DNA from: Mollicutes bacterium
GTDB taxonomy: Bacteria > Bacillota_I > Bacilli_A > RF39 > UBA660
Direction: 5' to 3'
Length of the DNA: 15,931 bases
NCBI GenBank assembly: GCA_004552445.1
Contig: SFOJ01000020.1
Coordinates: forward strand, 1 to 15,931
Made by a program: the position numbers and the translations under genes. The notes beneath the pieces are model-generated. The model made no database searches. It worked only from the letters and a program-made list of their open reading frames with translations, and had not been told where the DNA came from. How positions within the stretch are numbered: the stretch's first letter is position 1; each line of letters begins with the position of its first letter. Shown here piece after piece: positions 6,266 through 13,690 of the stretch.

Positions 6266-8566
6266 AAATAAGTCTTCATAATTATTTACAGTTATAAATT
6301 CTATACTTTCTTTTAAATCTTTTTCTAACCATTCTATATCATTTTTATTATCTTCTGGTATATATAATGTTTTTATTTTATTTCTAAAGCAAGCAATTGA
6401 TTTTTCTTTTATTCCACCTACTTTAAGTATATCGCCTTTTAATGATATTTCCCCAGTCATTGAAATTTCATCACTGATTTTTTGATTTTTTATGTGTGAT
6501 AAGATTGCTGTTGTTATTGCTAAACCTGCGGATGGTCCATCTTTTGGTGAGGCTCCTTCTGTGAAGTGAATATGTATATCATTGTTTACAAAAAAATCTT
6601 CATTTATATTCAAAAATTTACTATTACTTTTTATATAACTAATTGCAACCTCTATACTTTCTTTTGTTACTTCACCCAAAGAACCAGTGAATGTATATTT
6701 ACCATTTCCTTTAAACGAAGAGCATTCTATATCTAGTGTTGTACCACCTGACTTGTTGCATGCCACTGCTCTTACTACACCACTTGTTGTTATTTTTTTT
6801 GTTTTTTTTGTACTATAAAGTTCTTGTTCTAAATAATGTGGTAAGTCTGCTTCTTTTATTCTTACACTAACTATTTTTCTTGATGCTTTAATATGTTCCG
6901 TTATAACTTTTCTTGTTATTTTACTTATACATCTTTCTAACTCTCTTACTCCTGCTTCATTTGTATATTCTTCGATAATTTTTACTATAGCAGATGTTTC
7001 AAATTTAATTACTGTATTTTTAAGTCCTGCTTTTTTTAAAACATTTGGTATTAGATAATTTTCGCATATTAATAGTTTTTCACTATCAGTATATCCAGTT
7101 AAATCTATTATTTCAAGTCTATCTAATAGTGCCGCTGGTATTTGTGATATATCGTTTGCTGTTAATATAAATAATATTTTACTTAAATCTATTTCTTCAT
7201 CAATGTAATTATCAACGAATCTTTTGTTTTGACTTACGTCAAGTATATCTAGAAGGGTTGATGCGGGATCACCCTTATAATCCTTTTTTAGTTTATCTAC
7301 TTCATCTAATAAAAATACTGGATTATTACTTTCGCATCTTATAAGAGATGATACTATTTTTCCTGGATTTGAACCTATGTATGCTCTTCTATGTCCTACT
7401 AATTCTGAAGAATCACTCATTCCTCCTAAAGATATTTTTACAAAGTTTCTATTTAATGCGTATGATATCGATTCTGCAAATGTAGTCTTTCCAACACCGG
7501 GTGGACCTACTAAGCAAAGTATTGGGCTATTAATTTCTGGTGATATACTTTTAACAGCAATATATTCGATTATTCTTGTTTTTGCGTTTTCCATTCCATA
7601 GTGAGATTCATTTAATTTCTTTTCTATTTTTAATAAATCTTTTTCATCTTTTGTTTCTTTATACCATGGTACTGATAGTAAATATTCTATATAGTTTCTA
7701 ATAACACCTGCATCTGGACTCACTTCACTAGTTGCACTATATCTTTCTATTTCGGATAGAAGTTTTATTTTTATTCTTTCTGGAAACTCTTCACTATTTA
7801 GTTTTTCTTTAAATTTTTCTACGTCTCCATCTTTTGTATCATTTTGACCTAATTCGTTTTTTATTACTTTTAATTTTTCTTTTAATATGAATTCTTTTTG
7901 AGTATCATCTAAACCTTTTTTTATTTCTGTTTCTATGTGACCTTCTAAGTCCATCACTGCACTTTCAATAGCAAGCTCTTTAATTAATAATTTGCTTCTG
8001 CTTATTGATGATGCATCAAGCATCAAATTAAGTTTTTTTTCAAAACTAAGTGGTAAGAAGTTTCCTATTAAATCTGTTAATTTATCTAACGAAACATTAT
8101 TTTTTATTTGAGACATTATAGAGTTTGTTATAAATGGATTTTTATTTATATAACTTTCTAATTCAGACATTAATTTTCTTTGATATGCAGAACATTCTAT
8201 TTCACTATCTTGAGTTTCTATACCTGTTATTATACTATCTAAAATATCTTCTTCATTTGAGTAATTTACATAACTTATTACTTTAACTCTATAAAGTCCA
8301 TAAATAATTACTCTCATATTTCCATTAGGTAAATCAATAATACTTTTTATTTTACCTACTACTCCAATTCTTGGTAAATCAGAAGTATCAGGCTTTTCTT
8401 CAAGAGAATTTAGGGGGCACACGATTAATACTTCGTTATCATGATATAGTTTTGATATTTCAGTAACTTTTTTACTTACGTCACTTTTTATTTCAACTCT
8501 AACCTCTTGATAAGGAAGTAATACAAGATTTTTCAATAAAATAACTGGTAAATTACTTTTAATCAT
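6248..8566 (-). CDS. lon: ATP-dependent protease La (Lon)
   Basis: 772 aa, the usual length for LonA. It degrades misfolded and regulatory proteins in the cytoplasm as a hexamer. The N-terminal substrate domain (about 1-200: LPVILLKNLVLLPYQEVRVE) leads to a coiled region, then the AAA+ module with Walker A GPPGVGKT (354-361), Walker B VFLLDE (417-422) and arginine-rich sensor region LLDRLE. The S16 protease domain has catalytic Ser679 in PKDGPSAG and Lys722 in GGIKEK. ATG 8566 has AGGAGG just upstream, and the promoter TTTACA-17-TATAAT follows the family rule for a housekeeping start. I see no CIRCE or CtsR operator. lon here directly precedes spoVID-ysxE, while B. subtilis has ysxC and the hem genes between them. 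Confidence 0.97.
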   Translation of the reverse strand: MIKSNLPVILLKNLVLLPYQEVRVEIKSDVSKKVTEISKLYHDNEVLIVCPLNSLEEKPDTSDLPRIGVVGKIKSIIDLPNGNMRVIIYGLYRVKVISYVNYSNEEDILDSIITGIETQDSEIECSAYQRKLMSELESYINKNPFITNSIMSQIKNNVSLDKLTDLIGNFLPLSFEKKLNLMLDASSISRSKLLIKELAIESAVMDLEGHIETEIKKGLDDTQKEFILKEKLKVIKNELGQNDTKDGDVEKFKEKLNSEEFPERIKIKLLSEIERYSATSEVSPDAGVIRNYIEYLLSVPWYKETKDEKDLLKIEKKLNESHYGMENAKTRIIEYIAVKSISPEINSPILCLVGPPGVGKTTFAESISYALNRNFVKISLGGMSDSSELVGHRRAYIGSNPGKIVSSLIRCESNNPVFLLDEVDKLKKDYKGDPASTLLDILDVSQNKRFVDNYIDEEIDLSKILFILTANDISQIPAALLDRLEIIDLTGYTDSEKLLICENYLIPNVLKKAGLKNTVIKFETSAIVKIIEEYTNEAGVRELERCISKITRKVITEHIKASRKIVSVRIKEADLPHYLEQELYSTKKTKKITTSGVVRAVACNKSGGTTLDIECSSFKGNGKYTFTGSLGEVTKESIEVAISYIKSNSKFLNINEDFFVNNDIHIHFTEGASPKDGPSAGLAITTAILSHIKNQKISDEISMTGEISLKGDILKVGGIKEKSIACFRNKIKTLYIPEDNKNDIEWLEKDLKESIEFITVNNYEDLFKKIFS

Positions 8567-8590
8567 GATTCCTCCTGTGTACGAGTATTT

Positions 8591-8619
8591 ATTATAAAAG
8601 TAATTTAAATAAATGTAAA
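8591..8619 (-). promoter_or_regulatory. Sigma-A promoter of lon
   Basis: TTTACA (8614-8619) and TATAAT (8591-8596) on the minus strand with exactly 17 bases between them. The -10 box ends about 25 bases before the lon ATG, leaving room for the AGGAGG site. Confidence 0.75.
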
Positions 8620-8639
8620 CCTTAAAATTAAAATTTCAC

Positions 8640-8660
8640 AAAAAAAGAGTTATTACTCTT
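8640..8660 (-). terminator. Intrinsic terminator of the gene at 8653-9228
   Basis: AAGAGT (8645-8650) pairs with ACTCTT (8655-8660), loop TATT, then a T7 run on the minus strand (complement of 8640-8646). The stem is short, but the position is right: the stop codon (8653-8655) is in the loop and first arm. Confidence 0.6.
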
Positions 8661-9228
8661 CTTTTTTCATAACTCTTTGATTTTCTAATTCTTGAATTTG
8701 TTTATCTAATGATGCTAAATATAATCTTTGATATAAAACTAATCTTTCTTTTTTTAATGGATATTCAATTGAATCTTTAATTTCTTTTTCAATTGCTTTA
8801 ATTTCAGGAATAGTTACTTCTCTTCCTTCTGCTTTTACTTTTTTAATTGCATCATACATTCTAGAAATATTATGTTTTTCATTGATTAGATAAACTGGAT
8901 TTTCAAATACTGCTTTATTATCTAACTTCGCTATTGATAACACTGATAACATTGCTAATAATCTTGCATAGCCTACTTCAAATATATATTTATTTTGATT
9001 AATATATTCTATTGCTTGTTGTTCATTAAAACCATTAGCAGCAAAAATTTTTTTAACTAGCATTATTGTTTTTTTTGCACTTTCAACAGTGTTTGTACCA
9101 TAGCATATACTATTTGCAGCAACCTTAGCTGTTGCAGCATTTCCAAGTTCTTTACTAAATGCATTAAAATTAGTTTCAAGATCTAATCTTGCATAAGCTT
9201 CCCTTCTATTTCTTGATGTTTGTCCCAT
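8653..9228 (-). CDS. Unknown helical cytoplasmic protein, probably strongly expressed
   Basis: 191 aa from ATG 9228. A TTG at 9237 would add three residues, but it sits only 2 bases from the AAGGGGG ribosome site, which is 11 bases before the ATG. The protein starts MGQTSRNRREAYARLDLETN, has no signal peptide or membrane segment, and looks almost wholly alpha-helical: an Ala-rich middle (GNAATAKVAANSICYG), then long charged helices ending with LDKQIQELENQRVMKKEE, a possible short coiled coil. I do not recognise a family and assign no function. Its promoter is a perfect sigma-A consensus, so it is likely among the best transcribed genes here. It is a single-gene unit between rbgA and lon, flanked by its own promoter and terminator. 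Confidence 0.75.
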   Translation of the reverse strand: MGQTSRNRREAYARLDLETNFNAFSKELGNAATAKVAANSICYGTNTVESAKKTIMLVKKIFAANGFNEQQAIEYINQNKYIFEVGYARLLAMLSVLSIAKLDNKAVFENPVYLINEKHNISRMYDAIKKVKAEGREVTIPEIKAIEKEIKDSIEYPLKKERLVLYQRLYLASLDKQIQELENQRVMKKEE

Positions 9229-9261
9229 AATAATCAAAACCCCCTTTTTGATTTCGAATAC

Positions 9262-9290
9262 ATTATATCATAGTATAATGTTATTGTCAA
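9262..9290 (-). promoter_or_regulatory. Consensus sigma-A promoter with extended -10
   Basis: TTGACA (9285-9290), 17 bases, TATAAT (9262-9267) on the minus strand, with TGA directly before the -10 box (extended -10). All twelve core bases match the consensus. It drives the unknown gene ending at 8653 and lies 30-60 bases past the end of rbgA. Confidence 0.88.
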
Positions 9291-9318
9291 TAATTATGTT
9301 ACACTTTTGATACAGATA

Positions 9319-9340
9319 ATTACATTCTATCGAATGTAAT
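9319..9340 (-). terminator. Hairpin at the end of rbgA (weak terminator or mRNA end)
   Basis: ATTACATTC (9319-9327) and GAATGTAAT (9332-9340) form a perfect 9-bp stem with a 4-base loop. The stop codon (9320-9322) is in the second arm on the minus strand. No T tract follows, so it may pause or protect the mRNA more than terminate. Confidence 0.4.
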
Positions 9341-10177
9341 CCCTTCTATTTTTTCTTGCTTAATTGAGTTAAGTATTACCAAACTTACTCTTTCATAATC
9401 AACTTCACCATTTACTGGTATATTTTTATATTTGGATATTTTAGTAAAACACGCTTCTACTTCATCATCATTATAGTGCTCTATTCCAAATTCTTTTTTT
9501 AGTATATCATTGTAATATTTATCTAATTTCTTTAATATATGTATTGTAACTTCTTCTATTGTTAGAATTTCTTCTTTTATAATTGTCATTGAAGCTAAGT
9601 TAAGTGCAACGTTTTGATTTTCAAATTTTGGCCATAGAATTCCTGGTGTATCTAAAATATCCATAAATTCATTAATTTTAATTGTATTAATTTGCTTTGT
9701 AACTCCGGGTTTATTACCAACACCTACAATATTTCTGCCAGCTAATTTATTAATAAGAGTACTTTTTCCTACATTAGGTACACCAATTACTAAGCATTTT
9801 GCTTTTTTAGGAAGCATACCTTTTACTTCTCTTTTTTTATTGACATCTATCATTAATTTTCTAACTTCTTCAATAATTTTTTTATAATCATTTGAATTTT
9901 TAGAGTCACAAGTTACTATAATATTTCCATCACTTTTATATTTATTTATCCATTTTTCAGTTTCTGTTTTATCACATAAATCATATTTGTTAAATACTAT
10001 TATATTTTGCTTTTCTTTTGTTAATTTTTTTAAATCCGGTATTCTACTTGAGAAAGGTACTCTTGAATCTATTACTTCAATAACAATATCTACCATACCC
10101 ATTATACTGCTTATTTCTCTTTTTGTTTTGGCCATATGACCTGGATACCAGTTAATATTAGTTTTATTATTTTCCAT
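9320..10177 (-). CDS. rbgA: Ribosome biogenesis GTPase RbgA (YlqF)
   Basis: 285 aa from ATG 10177. An upstream GTG at 10186 overlaps the AGGAAG ribosome site, so the ATG is the better start. RbgA acts late in assembly of the 50S subunit in the cytoplasm. It is a circularly permuted GTPase: the family signature NWYPGHMAKTKREI (9-22) comes first, then G4 NKYD (63-66), a G5-like TCDSK, G1 GVPNVGKST (132-140), the G2 region around KPGVTK and G3 DTPG (176-179). The C-terminal RNA-binding helical part follows. Ten residues precede the signature Trp, against about five in B. subtilis RbgA as I recall it (MTIQWFPGHM). This N-terminal extension is the part echoed by the short ORFs farther upstream. 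Confidence 0.95.
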   Translation of the reverse strand: MENNKTNINWYPGHMAKTKREISSIMGMVDIVIEVIDSRVPFSSRIPDLKKLTKEKQNIIVFNKYDLCDKTETEKWINKYKSDGNIIVTCDSKNSNDYKKIIEEVRKLMIDVNKKREVKGMLPKKAKCLVIGVPNVGKSTLINKLAGRNIVGVGNKPGVTKQINTIKINEFMDILDTPGILWPKFENQNVALNLASMTIIKEEILTIEEVTIHILKKLDKYYNDILKKEFGIEHYNDDEVEACFTKISKYKNIPVNGEVDYERVSLVILNSIKQEKIEGITFDRM

Positions 10178-10273
10178 CTTTATCACTTCCTATTTTTTAT
10201 CAAATTAAATACTTTATAAATTTAAAACTATCTTGCTCATAATATCAAAATGTTCTGATCTTTTATTTTTTTA

Positions 10274-11074
10274 CTAATTAGATATTTTTGTTTTTTTATT
10301 GTGTAACAAGAACCCATATATAAAAAGTAAGACTATATTTATTACAGCAACTATAATACTACCTTCAATTTTAAATACTCCACCTGATATTATTTTATTT
10401 CCACTTGAAACTGTATTATATATAAATGGATAATCACTAGCCAATGATACAACTCCAAATATTAATCCACCTATAAAATTCCATATAAAATGAACAATTA
10501 TTGGCACCCACAAAGAGTTATAATATTCTATCAACATAGTCATTAGTAAACTCATGGTAACAACATTTAATATTGCTAAAATACCAGCTTCAAATGCTCC
10601 CCCATGCATCAGAGTAAATAAACAAGTAGTAGTAATTACTGCTGCAATAATATTGTGATTTTTCTTTATCATCTGATATAGATAACCTCTTGTAAGAAGT
10701 TCTTGCATAATTGTATTTAAAAATAAGGATATACCCCAAACCAATAAAAATGTATTGTTGCTATTATTTATTTTTAGCACTTTAATTCCAAAAGCAATTC
10801 CTATTGTGCCAAATATCCATATATTCCCAATAATAAAGGCTGATAAATAATTTAGAAAATTAGTATCTTTCAACTTTAAATCATATTTTTCTTTATCTAT
10901 AAATTTCATATATGCATATGTGATTAAAATTATTAATATTAGAGGTTCTAATTCAGCAAGAAATCTCCACATAGGTGGTGATAATTTTTCCGGAATAGGA
11001 ATAAGACCTCCCAATACTGCCCATATTATAAAAAAAGTAATAAATTTTATAATCGTCTTAAAAATTTTCTTCAT
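10274..11074 (-). CDS. CPBP (CAAX/Abi) family intramembrane metalloprotease-like protein
   Basis: 266 aa with about seven to eight membrane helices. It carries the three CPBP motifs: QELLTRG at 124-130 (family form EExxxRG), FTLMHGG with His157, and HFIWNF with His195 and Asn199. In this family the first Glu of EExxxR is considered catalytic. Here it is Gln124 (codon CAA), with Glu125 kept, so the activity is uncertain. Bacterial members are linked to bacteriocin immunity, peptide processing and stress. SD AGAGGTGA precedes ATG 11074. It is the accessory gene nearest rbgA, and its leader is one of two copies of a 164-base repeat. No clear terminator follows it, and rbgA begins 97 bases downstream, so rbgA may be co-transcribed. 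Confidence 0.85.
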   Translation of the reverse strand: MKKIFKTIIKFITFFIIWAVLGGLIPIPEKLSPPMWRFLAELEPLILIILITYAYMKFIDKEKYDLKLKDTNFLNYLSAFIIGNIWIFGTIGIAFGIKVLKINNSNNTFLLVWGISLFLNTIMQELLTRGYLYQMIKKNHNIIAAVITTTCLFTLMHGGAFEAGILAILNVVTMSLLMTMLIEYYNSLWVPIIVHFIWNFIGGLIFGVVSLASDYPFIYNTVSSGNKIISGGVFKIEGSIIVAVINIVLLFIYGFLLHNKKTKISN

Positions 11075-11271
11075 AATTTCACCTCTTTTTTATCAATTTT
11101 AATATAATGTGTCAGAGTGCTACAAGTCAGTACCCTAATTCTTATCAAAAATGAGTATATTTTAACCTATTTTTTCAAATTTTTCTTCTTTTTTAATTAA
11201 AACTTGCAAGATCTTAATTCTTAAAAATCCCCATTTTATAATGGTTTAAGTGATGTACAGAATAAATACAA
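11072..11271 (-). repeat. Cassette leader repeat, copy A (upstream of the CPBP gene)
   Basis: The block 11108-11271 matches 12031-12194 base for base with 8 mismatches in 164 and no gap. With a small indel the likeness reaches the ribosome site and the ATG of the cargo gene (GAGGTGAAAT.ATGAA). It includes two GTCAG direct repeats (GTCAG-N10-AGTCAG on the plus strand, about 11111-11130) and an A/T-rich centre that may hold a promoter (TATACT). Its outer edge lies within 8 bases of the rbgA-like INW codons. It fills most of the gene-free stretch 11075-11331. Confidence 0.85.
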
Positions 11272-11321
11272 GTCAACCAATTGATATTGCTCTTTTGGAA
11301 CACTTTTTCATCATTATTCAT
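11214..11321 (-). CDS. 35-codon ORF A with an rbgA-like start, fused to the leader repeat
   Basis: ATG 11321, with AGGTGA as ribosome site overlapping the stop of the peptidase gene (TAG 11332-11334). The peptide starts MNNDEKVFQKSNINW and then continues LTCIYSVHHL...KMGIFKN. Residues KSNINW resemble KTNINW of RbgA (residues 5-10). The part after Trp15 is encoded by the conserved leader repeat and also occurs in ORF B. I read it as the truncated 5' end of an earlier rbgA copy, still open by chance or still translated. A genuine small peptide family is the alternative. Confidence 0.5.
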   Translation of the reverse strand: MNNDEKVFQKSNINWLTCIYSVHHLNHYKMGIFKN

Positions 11322-11331
11322 ATATTTTCAC

Positions 11332-12006
11332 CTACTTTTTTATAGATTTTTCTTCATTATATTTTTCATTATAATAATTAATTGACTTATTTAATAAATC
11401 ATCTTTAACAACTTCAATTTGTTCTTTATCTCTTAACAAATTAACAAAATTATCTTTTCCTAAAGTATCTATTAAATAACTAACCATTACATAAGCATAA
11501 TCATAGCTATCATATTCATGCATACCAAATTCATTTTCTATTTCCTCTTGATTTGGAATAGGATTATTATTTATATAATTATCTAGTAGCCATTTAATAC
11601 CTTTAGAATACGTACCATCTAGATACTTTGCTATACCTTCATTTAACCATTCTGGTGTTGAACCAAATAGCGTAAATTGAATTCCATGTATTAATTCATG
11701 AAATATTACATTTTTATATTCTTCTTTGGACCATTCATTCTCATTCGGATTATCTTTTGGTTCAAAAAAGTTTAATGAATTATCTTCATCTTTATGGCAT
11801 GCACAAATATAATCTGGTTCTTTTTTAAAACCTCTTTCTCGCAAGCCATTAACTAATTCTTCAATACTATCATAAATATATATATGAAAAGGCAATTCAA
11901 TTTCTCTACAGTTAAAGAAATCAAATATTTCTTTTTTTCTATTATTAATAATAGTATCTATAACTTGTCTATAATTCGAATCACTATTTTGCATTATATA
12001 TTTCAT
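11332..12006 (-). CDS. HExxH zinc metallopeptidase (gluzincin-like), cytoplasmic
   Basis: 224 aa, no signal peptide or membrane segment. The zinc site is clear: HELIH (103-107) with catalytic Glu104, followed by PEWLNEGIAKYLDG, where Glu123 is the expected third ligand 16 residues after the last His. This HExxH...WLNEGxA arrangement is that of peptidase MA-like (clan MA) proteins. The N-terminal half (LPFHIYIYDSIEELVNGLRE) fits the beta-rich lead-in of these small peptidases. The substrate is unknown. SD GAGGTGA precedes ATG 12006. Its leader is repeat copy B, nearly identical to that of the CPBP gene, though the two proteins are unrelated. Downstream comes ORF A with an rbgA-like start. Confidence 0.85.
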   Translation of the reverse strand: MKYIMQNSDSNYRQVIDTIINNRKKEIFDFFNCREIELPFHIYIYDSIEELVNGLRERGFKKEPDYICACHKDEDNSLNFFEPKDNPNENEWSKEEYKNVIFHELIHGIQFTLFGSTPEWLNEGIAKYLDGTYSKGIKWLLDNYINNNPIPNQEEIENEFGMHEYDSYDYAYVMVSYLIDTLGKDNFVNLLRDKEQIEVVKDDLLNKSINYYNEKYNEEKSIKK

Positions 12007-12194
12007 TATTTCACCTCTTTTAATATAAAATGTGTCAGAGTGTTACAAGTCAGTACCCTAATTCCTTTCAAAAATGAGTATATTTTAACCTATTTTTTCA
12101 AATTTTTCTTCTTTTTTTATTAAAACTTGCAAGATCTTAATTCTTAAAAACTCCCATTTTATAAGGGTTTAAGTGATGTACAGTATAAATACAA
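12004..12194 (-). repeat. Cassette leader repeat, copy B (upstream of the peptidase gene)
   Basis: 12031-12194 is the partner of 11108-11271 (8 mismatches in 164). The two copies share the region from a few bases after the rbgA-like codons to the ATG of the cargo gene, where likeness stops. Copies are direct, 923 bases apart. In the half covering the small ORFs three of four differences change the amino acid, so this part shows no sign of protein-level constraint. Confidence 0.85.
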
Positions 12195-12241
12195 GGCAGG
12201 CAGTTAATGGAAGTCTTAGAAAAACTTTTTTCTTCACTCAT
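12137..12241 (-). CDS. 34-codon ORF B with an rbgA-like start, fused to the leader repeat
   Basis: ATG 12241 overlaps the stop of the upstream gene (TAATG) and has AAGGAGGG before it, a strong coupled start. The peptide starts MSEEKSFSKTSINC and continues LPCIYTVHHL...KMGVFKN, parallel to ORF A. Compared with A, the first 14 codons differ often at third positions (TTT/TTC, ATT/ATC, AAC/AAT) while keeping F.K..IN, a sign of coding ancestry. Interpretation as for ORF A. Confidence 0.5.
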   Translation of the reverse strand: MSEEKSFSKTSINCLPCIYTVHHLNPYKMGVFKN

Positions 12242-12672
12242 TATAAACCCTCCTTTATCTTCGATAAATCACCATTTATTATAATAGGAGCAAAACCCTC
12301 TATTTCATCATATAATATGCCTTTTGGAATATCATTATATAAATATATCTTTTTATTTAATCTAAATGCATCGTACATTTCTAAAAATGTTGCACCACCT
12401 ATATAATTTTTTTCTATTTTACCTTCAGTATTTTTATCAAAATTCAAAACCAGTACTGCATCCATATTTTTTATAGTATCTTCGCTTTGTTTATACATTT
12501 TTGCTTTAAACTCCTGATGTTTGTCTTTTCCTAAATGCCACATTCTTTCTTCTGTGGCAGGGTCATCATAACAATTCGGTAAAAATACTTCTATATCATT
12601 TTTTATTAGTTCTTTTTTTATATTAGGTATATTATCATAAAATCTTTTACTACATATTATTAATATTTTCAT
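12241..12672 (-). CDS. Nucleoside 2-deoxyribosyltransferase-like protein
   Basis: 143 aa. The start MKILIICSKRFYDNIPNIKK is a Rossmann-like beta strand and helix. MDAVLVLNFDKN near residue 90 and YIGGATFLEMYDAFRLNKKI (residues 110-129) followed by YLYNDIP resemble the GG.T..EM..A.....KIYL pattern of deoxyribosyltransferase-like small proteins (DUF4406 and relatives). Members may cleave or sense nucleotides, but the function of this version is not known to me. The Glu of LEMYDA could be the nucleophile equivalent. No clear ribosome site other than GGAGTTGTTAT before ATG. It starts 15 bases after the broken rhuM and probably shares its transcript. Its stop overlaps the start of ORF B. Confidence 0.65.
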   Translation of the reverse strand: MKILIICSKRFYDNIPNIKKELIKNDIEVFLPNCYDDPATEERMWHLGKDKHQEFKAKMYKQSEDTIKNMDAVLVLNFDKNTEGKIEKNYIGGATFLEMYDAFRLNKKIYLYNDIPKGILYDEIEGFAPIIINGDLSKIKEGL

Positions 12673-12687
12673 ATAACAACTCCTATT

Positions 12688-13690
12688 TTAATTTTTATTA
12701 CTTTCTTCTAAATATTTATTATAAAATTTGTCCATAGAGGAAATATATCTTTGATCTTGTATCACTCTATATTTTTCATATTCATTTTCTGCTTTTTCTA
12801 CTGCCTGTTTATGTGATATTTTTCCCGAATCTTTTAAAACTTGTTTTCTTCTAAATTTAAGCAAGTCATCTGTTACATTTATCCAATCACTCATTGTCAT
12901 AACGTGTCTTTCTTTCGCTTCATCTTCAGCAAAGACTAAAAACATATTAGTTAAATCATTTAATTTATTAAGTTCTTCTTCAGTTAAATAATTTTTAGCA
13001 ACTACAACATCATATTTATATATTAAACCATCAGGAGAATTTTTCCAAGAAGTAAGCCCCATATTATCCTTATTAATATTTGCTCTAGTATAAATAAGTT
13101 CTGCAGCTGTATGTCCTGAAATAGCAAAATGCATCTTGTTCTGAACTATTTTAAAAAATGTATACGCCTCTTCAGACCTTGGATTATAATCAGTTGATGT
13201 AGCGATGAATTAATCTGTGATTTTTTGATAAGCCATTCTTTCACTTACTCTAATTATTTTTATTCTTTCAAGTAATTCATCAAAATATTTAGAATCATAT
13301 TTATTGCCTCTTATAAAACGCTCATCATTTAATGCAAAACCTTTAGTTATATATTCTTTTAATATTTTTGTTGCCCAAATTCTAAATTCAGTCGCTTTTT
13401 TAGAATTGATACGATATCCAACTGCAATAATTGCATCTAAATTATATACTTCAGTATTATAATTTTTTTCCATCCTCTGCAGTTATTTCCATTTTGGAAA
13501 CAACTGAATTTTTAATTAGTTCATTTTCTTCAAATATATTTTTCAAATGTTTGGATATTGCCGGAACACCTACTTCAAACACTTTAGACATACCCTTTTG
13601 AGATAACCATAATGTTTCATCTTTATATATTGCATCAACAATTATATTTCCCTCACTATTCTTATATATAATTAAATTTTTATCTTCCAT
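12688..13690 (-). pseudogene. rhuM: rhuM family gene, broken by a frameshift and a stop codon
   Basis: Three open pieces together make one RhuM protein of about 333 residues, the usual length. Piece 1 (13457-13690) has the N-terminal winged-helix-like part (TLWLSQKGMSKVFEVGVPAI, SKHLKNIFEENEL). A T7 run at 13463-13469 (A7 in the coding strand) has one base too many: with six A the frame would run DGKNYNTEVYNLDAIIAVGY. Piece 2 (13210-13473) continues to YQKITD, where an in-frame TAA (13210-13212) interrupts; the same frame resumes with ATSTDYNPRSEEAYTFFKIV and piece 3 (12688-13134), HFAISGHTAAELIYTRANIN to the C-terminus. RhuM was named from Salmonella SPI-3; its role is unclear and it often travels on mobile islands. 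SD AAAGGAG precedes ATG 13690. Two independent lesions argue for a real pseudogene. Confidence 0.85.

Noticed and set aside
6208..6279. 24-residue longer N-terminus for the SpoVID-like protein
   Set aside because: It would start inside lon and upstream of the lon terminator; ATG 6207 has a strong ribosome site and gives a SpoVID-like start.
11108..12194. Riboswitch or T-box in the shared leader
   Set aside because: No specifier loop, T-box antiterminator sequence or clear terminator/antiterminator pair was seen, and the leader encodes part of the small ORFs.
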